A DNA stretch of 19,269 bases from Candidatus Thorarchaeota archaeon (GTDB lineage Archaea; Asgardarchaeota; Thorarchaeia; Thorarchaeales; Thorarchaeaceae): contig JAEORI010000279.1 of NCBI GenBank assembly GCA_016840965.1, positions 1-19,269 on the forward strand, in the 5' to 3' direction. How positions within the stretch are numbered: position 1 is the stretch's first letter; every line of letters begins with the position of its first letter. The position numbers and the translations under genes are program-made. The notes under the pieces are model-generated. The model was given only the letters and a program-made list of their open reading frames with translations. It did no database searches and was not told where the DNA came from. This document shows positions 14,474-19,269 of this stretch, one piece after another.

Positions 14474-15175
14474 TCAACTAGTCAGTTTTATCTTCACAAC
14501 ATAATGTTTACGAAATCCCGCGGGTTCTTTTATCACCAATATTCCTTCATAGTCGTCGTTGAAGAATTTAGTGAGATGCTTCTCAGGATCTTCGCCACTT
14601 TTTCGCATCAACCTCGCAGCATGGTAAATCAGTTCCTGTACCCATTTTCGCAAGTGCTTTCTTTCATTCTCTACTAGACTTGGATTCGCCTCAATATAAT
14701 AATGAATCTCCCAAGCAATCTTACGATTATACCATGCTGAGGCGAGGAAGTTGATTAACACCATAGCAATTGCTAGGACTGCCAAGGGGATAATGAAATT
14801 CTGCAAGAAAGCCCACTGGAATACCCATGTGAGTAAAAGTACTGGTGCAACAATTGTGAGTAAAGCCATAGATGCAAAAGAGAAGTATTGCTTTCTATTA
14901 AGCCAGCCCTCGATGCCTGGAATCTTAGGACCAATCGCTGCAAGCTTGTGCCGACCTTTTCGAATGACCCCCCATTGTCGAATGAAACTTTGAGGCAATT
15001 CTCCTTTGTTGATCTTCTTATCAACGAAAGCAAGTTCATAAGTTCTGTTTATTCTATAACCATCAAAGACAGTGATGAGGTTTCGACTAAACTTCAAGTC
15101 CAATTCAGAGGGGTTGAAATCGAAATCTTCCAAGGAGATGGGAGTTCCTTTCTTGCGTTTTGGTTGCTGACTCAT
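14474..15175 (-). CDS. Hypothetical protein with two membrane helices
   Basis: I do not recognise a family for this 233-aa protein. The N-terminal 95 residues are soluble and basic or acidic in turn (SQQPKRKKGTPISLEDFDF at the start). Two hydrophobic helices at about 97-119 and 124-147 form a hairpin, and a basic, helical C-terminal part of about 85 residues follows. Both soluble parts probably face the cytoplasm. The start is ATG 15175, with only a weak purine-rich context upstream. An inverted repeat overlaps a TATA-like sequence at 15203-15223. It is divergent from the 15339 gene and convergent with DUF917 (B). No motif suggests an enzyme, and a membrane anchor, scaffold or sensor is possible but unsupported. 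Confidence 0.7.
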   Translation of the reverse strand: MSQQPKRKKGTPISLEDFDFNPSELDLKFSRNLITVFDGYRINRTYELAFVDKKINKGELPQSFIRQWGVIRKGRHKLAAIGPKIPGIEGWLNRKQYFSFASMALLTIVAPVLLLTWVFQWAFLQNFIIPLAVLAIAMVLINFLASAWYNRKIAWEIHYYIEANPSLVENERKHLRKWVQELIYHAARLMRKSGEDPEKHLTKFFNDDYEGILVIKEPAGFRKHYVVKIKLTS

Positions 15176-15202
15176 TTTTCATTGTCCTCTTTCTGCAGGC
15201 TC

Positions 15203-15223
15203 ATGTTATCAGCTAATTAACAT
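15203..15223 (-). promoter_or_regulatory. Inverted repeat around TATA-like sequence
   Basis: ATGTTA-(9 nt)-TAACAT is a 6-bp inverted repeat with spacer TCAGCTAAT. Read on the minus strand it encloses TTAATTAG, 38-48 nt upstream of the ATG at 15175. It could be an operator overlapping the promoter. Confidence 0.3.
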
Positions 15224-15302
15224 TTGTGATTTTGAGCTAAATCGCTACCGTCTGGTTTAAGAACTGCCCTGTTCGAACTCAATTTAACAACTCCGGGTGA
15301 CC

Positions 15303-15312
15303 TTTAAAAAAG
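15303..15312 (+). promoter_or_regulatory. TATA-like box before the 15339 gene
   Basis: TTTAAAAAAG lies 27-36 nt upstream of the ATG at 15339, and no SD stands before that ATG. This suggests a leaderless or near-leaderless transcript. Confidence 0.45.
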
Positions 15313-15338
15313 GAAATGTTCAATGGTGAACTAGCACA

Positions 15339-16268
15339 ATGTCCGACAATGATAGACTTCCGGAAATCGAGTATATTGGCACAGACCCCTATAGTGAGAA
15401 ACAACAGGAGATTCAAATTAATCCAGACTGCACCAGATTCGTTCTTCCTCGAGAAAAGAAAGGAAAAGAATACCAAGCAGTTTTCGATGCAGAATGGAAG
15501 GAAGTCATATCGTTTGAGGTGTGTGAGGTCCATTATGGTAAGGATGATCAAACATGGCCGATAGATGAAATACTACCCGATGATTTCAAACCATTGGGAA
15601 CAGTAGGCTTACTTTTTCTCTACATGATGCCCTTTGGCCAAGCATTCTTTCCAGTATGGGGTAAGATACCAATAGAAGATGTTCCAGAAGTTCGAAGCCT
15701 TATTGAAGAACGATTGCAGAGACCATCACTGCCTGGACTAGCCCACCATGGGACAGCAGCCGCTGTAAAATACATACTTCAGCATTGTGAGATTTTAAGT
15801 CAGAAAAGAGCAGAATGGTATGATTGGACTAAGAAAGGTCGTATGTCGAAACCAAATCCCAAATTTCGAGAAATAGGGCCAAATTATGTCTACTGCAAAG
15901 AGGGGATGGCTATTGACTTCTACGGTGCAGGTGAACAGCTGGAGCAAATGTCAACATTTTGGCCTTGGAGATTGATAAAAAGAGTCTTTGCCGATCACAA
16001 CGAGTTCGTTGTACGATACCAATGGTATGAAGACTCCTATATCTTTGAACAACAGGTTTTAGAAGATGAGGATCGCAATGAGTTCGGTGAAAAAGCGGAA
16101 GCAGCTCTTGCAACCTACCAATCCTCTGATGACGTAAAAGAACTCCTTCTGTTAAGACCTTGGTCGTTTCCTTCAAAATTCCATCGAACTTGGGATAAAC
16201 TGGAGGCTTTTTCAAGCAAAGCGAGCAGAAACAAATTCCCCCCAATCTATGACTTTCAAGAACAATAG
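15339..16268 (+). CDS. Hypothetical protein, 309 aa, Trp-rich
   Basis: I do not recognise a family here. The protein is soluble and acidic, and unusually rich in Trp, Tyr and Phe (for example AEWYDW, FWPWRLIKRVF, YQWYEDSYIFEQQ). One moderately hydrophobic stretch lies at 86-107 (LGTVGLLFLYMMPFGQAFFPVW), too polar and short to be a sure membrane helix. No signal peptide, zinc motif or nucleotide-binding motif is seen. The start at ATG 15339 is supported by a TATA-like box about 30 nt upstream. It is transcribed away from the two-helix membrane protein, so the pair shares a divergent promoter region. Length and unbroken frame make it a confident gene of unknown function. Confidence 0.75.
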   Translation: MSDNDRLPEIEYIGTDPYSEKQQEIQINPDCTRFVLPREKKGKEYQAVFDAEWKEVISFEVCEVHYGKDDQTWPIDEILPDDFKPLGTVGLLFLYMMPFGQAFFPVWGKIPIEDVPEVRSLIEERLQRPSLPGLAHHGTAAAVKYILQHCEILSQKRAEWYDWTKKGRMSKPNPKFREIGPNYVYCKEGMAIDFYGAGEQLEQMSTFWPWRLIKRVFADHNEFVVRYQWYEDSYIFEQQVLEDEDRNEFGEKAEAALATYQSSDDVKELLLLRPWSFPSKFHRTWDKLEAFSSKASRNKFPPIYDFQEQ

Positions 16269-16316
16269 AAGAAACGACTTCAATCATACTTGATTATTGT
16301 AATGCAATTTACACCT

Positions 16317-16355
16317 AAAAAAAAGAAATGAAGAAGAGAGCTTGCGGCTCTCTTC
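16317..16355 (-). terminator. Intrinsic-type terminator of the APC permease gene
   Basis: GAAGAGAGC-(5 nt)-GCTCTCTTC forms a perfect 9-bp stem at 16333-16355. On the minus strand it is followed after ATTTC... by a T-tract (complement of A8 G A3, 16317-16328). It begins 15 nt after the permease stop at 16370. It also lies downstream of the convergent 15339 gene, so it may serve both directions. Confidence 0.75.
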
Positions 16356-16369
16356 AAATATTCTGTAGT

Positions 16370-17983
16370 CTACTCTGGTGGTAGTTGTCCGAAGATTGCG
16401 GACATCTCGATACCCTTAGCTTTGTTCTTAGCACCATAGTACATGTATGCTAGTTGACCAATCACGTATACGATAACCGTGAACCAGACCTCAAACTGAA
16501 CAGTAGGATCTGGCACATAGGCAATCAAAGCATAGAAGAATGCTGCACCTGAAATCAGACCAGCAAGCGAAACCAATGGAATGCCAAGGAATTTCCATGC
16601 ACCACTTCGCTCCCACAATGTTGGCCTATAGTATGGCAATGAAACCGCAGCCAATGCCATCTGCCATCTGATGAAGACATAGGTGAAAGCTACGCCTATC
16701 AGAGAAGCCAAGGCTGTGCCAAAGAAGGCTTGTAGGATTGTAGCATATAACACTGTGCCAAGCGATAGAATTAGCCAGAACCACAGTGTCACGTGCGGCA
16801 CATGGTACTTCGGGTGGACCCTTGCGAATGCTTCTGGGCAGAACCTGTCCATAGCCATCGAGTGCATTGGGCGGGTAACCCACAGCGCATTGCTTGGTGA
16901 GTCTAGGACACTAGCAAAGATCGGGCACAAGATAACGAACCAGGCAAGTGGATTGGTTCCTAGCGCTATTGCTGCGTAGTTACCGAATCCTGGGAAGAAC
17001 CCAGTGACACCATTTGAGAGGTTGATACCATAGAGGTTGTTACCCATGCTGGTCTGAACTGCGAATGCAGATAGTAAGAAGAAGCCAGCAATGCCAGCCC
17101 AACCACCAACGTTGCTCAGTGGAATGTTCCTGCTTGGCTGTGAAACCTCACCCGCAACTGGCATGATCAGGTAGGGCCACATTCCTCCAACAGTCAGAAT
17201 GAGCGCGCCACCTATTGCACCTGGATTAAAGGTTGTATAGTCAACAGGATTTAACGGATCAAATCCTATTGTGGGATTAAATGCGCCTGGACCAGCAGCC
17301 CAAGCACCACTACCAAATACTCCATCCCAAACAGTTTGGTTTATTGGTGTCGCAACCAGTATTAGATCAGCAACCAGCAAAGCTACTATATTAATGATAC
17401 CTAGGATTATGACAAACCATCCCAGCCATTTAACGCTGAGATAGCTGAAAATGAATCCAACAAAGATCATCAACGCAGCAGCTACGAACAACCAGATTAC
17501 GTTACCCTGAATTTCTTGCGCCAAGGATACTAGGCCTGCGTTTCCAGTAGCCGATCCAATGACGACGAGTCCTCCAGCGAAAATTTGTACAGCAAAAAAG
17601 CTTCCAGTACCTCTAAAGACTGGGTTGGTAATCACGCTTCGCCAGCCTTCCATTACACCAAATATGGGGCTCAGACCACGTCCAGTGAAGTGGTATGAAG
17701 CACCAGACCTTGGCATCGCGAGCATCAGACACATCAGTGAAATTGCTTCAAAGAATACAATGCCTGAACCGATGGCATACATCGGTAACAGATGCGCGCC
17801 GGGATACCAGGATGAGACCTGTGGTCCGAAGAAGTGGAACCAGGGTCCCAATGTTAGTGCTATTGGAAGAAGAAGAGCGAATCCGGTACCTACTTCCTTT
17901 ACAAGGCCGGAGCTCTCTCGCACGAAGAGGAGCTTTTCTTCCTCACTCAATTTGCGTTGTTCTCCTTTTTTTTTCTCTCTCAC
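16370..17983 (-). CDS. APC-superfamily amino acid permease
   Basis: This 537-aa integral membrane protein has about 12-14 hydrophobic helices. The first helix contains GLVKEVGTGFALLLPIALTLG, with small residues at the helix-1 break typical of amino-acid/polyamine/organocation (APC) transporters. MPRSGASYHFTGRGLSP (about 89-105) is the conserved region after TM2, with the small-residue PRSG motif. It is probably a proton- or sodium-coupled importer of an amino acid or amine, but the substrate is not readable from sequence. The annotated start is GTG 17983. The lysine-rich first 20 residues are poorly constrained. A TATA-like box lies at 18031-18041, and a clear terminator follows the gene. It lies downstream of the HARE-HTH/Mrr protein on the same strand, 147 bp apart with its own promoter. 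Confidence 0.9.
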   Translation of the reverse strand: MREKKKGEQRKLSEEEKLLFVRESSGLVKEVGTGFALLLPIALTLGPWFHFFGPQVSSWYPGAHLLPMYAIGSGIVFFEAISLMCLMLAMPRSGASYHFTGRGLSPIFGVMEGWRSVITNPVFRGTGSFFAVQIFAGGLVVIGSATGNAGLVSLAQEIQGNVIWLFVAAALMIFVGFIFSYLSVKWLGWFVIILGIINIVALLVADLILVATPINQTVWDGVFGSGAWAAGPGAFNPTIGFDPLNPVDYTTFNPGAIGGALILTVGGMWPYLIMPVAGEVSQPSRNIPLSNVGGWAGIAGFFLLSAFAVQTSMGNNLYGINLSNGVTGFFPGFGNYAAIALGTNPLAWFVILCPIFASVLDSPSNALWVTRPMHSMAMDRFCPEAFARVHPKYHVPHVTLWFWLILSLGTVLYATILQAFFGTALASLIGVAFTYVFIRWQMALAAVSLPYYRPTLWERSGAWKFLGIPLVSLAGLISGAAFFYALIAYVPDPTVQFEVWFTVIVYVIGQLAYMYYGAKNKAKGIEMSAIFGQLPPE

Positions 17984-18030
17984 GACAAGAAAACGAATCG
18001 TTATCGTGATAATGTTCTAGGGGTGTACGC

Positions 18031-18041
18031 TAATATTTAAA
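18031..18041 (-). promoter_or_regulatory. TATA-like box for the APC permease
   Basis: On the minus strand, TTTAAATATTA stands 48-58 nt upstream of the GTG start. Expected transcription starts near 18008, where TTATC-GT-GATAA (18001-18012), a small 5+2+5 inverted repeat, is found. Confidence 0.5.
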
Positions 18042-18100
18042 CTAAAGGGTATCATTTTTTTAGACTTTAACTTCAACTTTAAGATTAATAGTTCCTATTC

Positions 18101-18129
18101 ATTTCGGCATATGCCGGAGTGACCGAAAT
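18101..18129. repeat. Overlapping inverted repeats after the Mrr-like gene
   Basis: Two symmetric elements share bases just after the stop at 18131: the 12-bp perfect palindrome CGGCATATGCCG (18105-18116), and ATTTCGG...CCGAAAT (18101-18107 with 18123-18129, 15-nt loop). The two structures are mutually exclusive in RNA. They could be a terminator of the nuclease gene or an operator upstream of the permease promoter. Confidence 0.45.
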
Positions 18130-18130
18130 A

Positions 18131-18913
18131 CTATGATAAGTGTCGAAGTCTCGTGAAGAAATCGTGGTCTAGAAGGAGTACTTCAACATTTTTGGCACGG
18201 ACACCAGTCCGACTCTCAAGAAGTACGTTCAAGATGATTTCAATATCCATGATATGGACTGGAGGAACTGAAACCTTCATATCTTTGGTAGCATATCCCA
18301 ATGCTTCTTGCTTCCCCTCATTCGTGACAATGCCATTTGTAATGAGAACACCCTGATTTGCTTGATGAGTTGGAAGAGACCCTCGTATCTCTCGAATTAA
18401 TTCTGCCCCGATTCTCTCGTCAAAGTCGCACTTCTTAGCATACACTACAACGGGAGACCGGCCACCATCATCCCGCCAAGATGTTAGGAGTACAACAGTT
18501 TCGTTGTGTTTGTCGACTTCCTCTGCTTCCTCCACACGTGCCCGGACATTGAGAAGGACAATTCTTGCAAGATCATTGAATCCCTGCAGATCAAGCCTAG
18601 CAATCTCGTATCGCATTTCTCGGCGAGTAGCACGATTAAAATCATCAGCACGAGATCTTACCTCAGCAATCAGCTCCTCATCCACAGCACCCTCGCAGAG
18701 ATCATTATATTGGTAGAGACCGGGACCCACTCGTTGGAAATATGCAGGCCGGTTATCTTCTTGGGCTTGTTTGCCTTCGATGGATAGGGACGCTGAAACG
18801 GACGCGGGGTCACGCGCAAGCGCTTCTGCGATTTTCTTATAGTGCACAGGTTCAGCTCTAGCGTGCTGCGCGAGCCATTCTCTGAGAGTAAGTTTTGATG
18901 TTTTGTCTGCCAA
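18131..18913 (-). CDS. HARE-HTH plus Mrr-like restriction endonuclease-fold protein
   Basis: This 260-aa two-domain protein has residues about 7-70 (KLTLREWLAQHARAEPVHYKKIAEAL ending in a F-RV-PGLYQY pattern) matching the HARE-HTH winged-helix domain, proposed to bind DNA, possibly with modified bases. Residues about 108-235 resemble the Mrr nuclease domain: LQGFNDLARIVLLNV, an acidic turn TSWRDDGG (Asp148/Asp149), the strand VVVYAKK (Lys160), then GSLPTHQANQGVLITNG and HIMDIEIILNVLLES. The usual Gln/Glu two residues before the catalytic lysine is Tyr158, so activity may be weakened or altered. It could act in defence or as a DNA-binding protein. The start is TTG 18913, with a TATA-like box at 18936-18946. 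No methyltransferase is adjacent. Confidence 0.8.
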   Translation of the reverse strand: MADKTSKLTLREWLAQHARAEPVHYKKIAEALARDPASVSASLSIEGKQAQEDNRPAYFQRVGPGLYQYNDLCEGAVDEELIAEVRSRADDFNRATRREMRYEIARLDLQGFNDLARIVLLNVRARVEEAEEVDKHNETVVLLTSWRDDGGRSPVVVYAKKCDFDERIGAELIREIRGSLPTHQANQGVLITNGIVTNEGKQEALGYATKDMKVSVPPVHIMDIEIILNVLLESRTGVRAKNVEVLLLDHDFFTRLRHLS

Positions 18914-18935
18914 TTCTATCCGCGACCATTGCTCG

Positions 18936-18946
18936 TTAATATTAAA
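18936..18946 (-). promoter_or_regulatory. TATA-like box for the Mrr-like gene
   Basis: The minus strand reads TTTAATATTAA 23-33 nt before the TTG at 18913, with no SD in between. This indicates a leaderless transcript and supports the unusual TTG start. Confidence 0.55.
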
Positions 18947-19005
18947 TTGAATTCAAACGATTCGAAGGAAAATCGCCTATTTGTTGTTTTCCCTACTTCA
19001 TTGAT

Positions 19006-19020
19006 TTCAGCGATGCTGAA
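19006..19020. repeat. Small inverted repeat TTCAGC-GAT-GCTGAA
   Basis: A perfect 6+3+6 inverted repeat lies in the 197-bp gap between the partial gene (stop at 19105) and the Mrr-like gene, about 60 bp upstream of the latter's TATA-like box. It could be a regulatory site or the 3' hairpin of the partial gene. No T-tract follows on either strand. Confidence 0.3.
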
Positions 19021-19104
19021 GGAAGTGGCTTCTTAAATCTCACATCTTTTTAGCTAATTTAAACTTTAACTATACAGTAGAATATGACACAGACATGTGA
19101 AAAA

Positions 19105-19269
19105 TCATTTGACCCAACGATAAATGCAGTGATCATCACCACGCATCATACACTTTGGAACGCTCATTGTAAGTTGTGAATCAACAGCTTGTGCAATCCC
19201 TTCATCAATCTTCGTGACCCAGTCACAAATATCATTTTTTGCACCTTTTGCCCGAAAAGTATCGATCCA
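19105..19269 (-). CDS. 3' end of a gene, possibly ATC-hydrolase-like or V4R-like
   Basis: This partial CDS runs off the right edge of the window. The last 54 codons are open to a TGA at 19105-19107. The readable residues end LTMSVPKCMMRGDDHCIYRWVK, with an earlier NDICDWVTKIDEG. A final 'C..+GD..C.f' pattern, preceded by an aspartate-containing helix, is typical of the C-terminus of L-2-amino-thiazoline-4-carboxylate hydrolase-family proteins, and also of V4R domains that end similarly. The fragment is too short to decide. If the first assignment is right, the protein would act on a sulfur-containing heterocycle, which would fit the DUF917 theme. The stop is followed by TTTTT on the minus strand. 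Confidence 0.45.
   Translation of the reverse strand, partial: WIDTFRAKGAKNDICDWVTKIDEGIAQAVDSQLTMSVPKCMMRGDDHCIYRWVK

Noticed and set aside
15910..16287. 125-codon minus-strand open frame inside the 309-aa gene
   Set aside because: Its composition is of the shadow type. The plus-strand frame has a TATA-like box and correct start spacing.
17559..18020. 153-codon plus-strand open frame over the permease N-terminus
   Set aside because: It is antisense to clear APC transmembrane sequence and its translation has no family character.
1..19269. CRISPR array, tRNA, rRNA, insertion sequence or att repeats
   Set aside because: No regularly spaced direct repeats, cloverleaf, rRNA motif, transposase or terminal inverted repeat was found on reading both strands.

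Overview
The window looks archaeal, probably from an anaerobic, uncultivated lineage. The evidence is AT-rich TATA-like boxes about 25-35 nt before several starts (near-leaderless genes), frequent GTG and TTG starts, an F420-type (LLM/Mer-like) oxidoreductase, a tungsten-type aldehyde ferredoxin oxidoreductase (AOR), a DUF5518-like membrane protein and two DUF917-family proteins. An Asgard archaeon such as Thorarchaeia would fit, but no ribosomal or informational marker is present, so that is a guess. No rRNA, tRNA, CRISPR array, insertion sequence or plasmid gene is visible. Genes are densely packed, with several nearly touching or overlapping convergent pairs.

Layout. 1-4276: a candidate 37-aa small protein (-), a DUF5518-like membrane protein (+), a gingipain-like (C25/clan CD) cysteine peptidase without signal peptide (-), a SerB-like HAD phosphatase (+), a DegT/AHBA-type PLP aminotransferase (-) and a DUF2085 membrane protein (-). 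4553-9274 (+): a co-directional block of polyferredoxin, AOR, LLM/F420-type oxidoreductase and MFS transporter. The first two abut exactly and the last two are 13 nt apart. 9285-12059 (-): Asp/Glu/hydantoin racemase-family protein, DUF917 (S-methyl-thiohydantoin desulfurase-like) protein and an AbiEii-like nucleotidyltransferase-fold protein, probably one transcript reading nucleotidyltransferase, DUF917, racemase. 12243-14416 (+): a calcineurin-like phosphoesterase and a second DUF917 paralogue. 14474-16268: two unrecognised proteins transcribed divergently. 16370-18913 (-): an APC-family amino acid permease and a HARE-HTH/Mrr-like nuclease protein. 19105-19269: the 3' end of another minus-strand gene, possibly of the ATC-hydrolase or V4R type.

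How the genes may work together. The middle of the window (4.5-14.4 kb) combines redox enzymes (AOR with its ferredoxin partner, F420-type oxidoreductase), a transporter, a racemase of the hydantoin/Asp-Glu family and two DUF917 proteins. DUF917 and racemase-family genes are classically found around (thio)hydantoin or cyclic-imide metabolism, so uptake and breakdown of a small N/S-heterocycle or amino-acid derivative is a reasonable but unproven theme. No hydantoinase/oxoprolinase is present. Intergenic DNA has several hairpins and palindromes: a textbook terminator (hairpin plus T-tract) after the APC permease, a hairpin plus T-rich tail after the phosphoesterase, and an 8+8 palindrome at the predicted transcription start of the second DUF917 gene.
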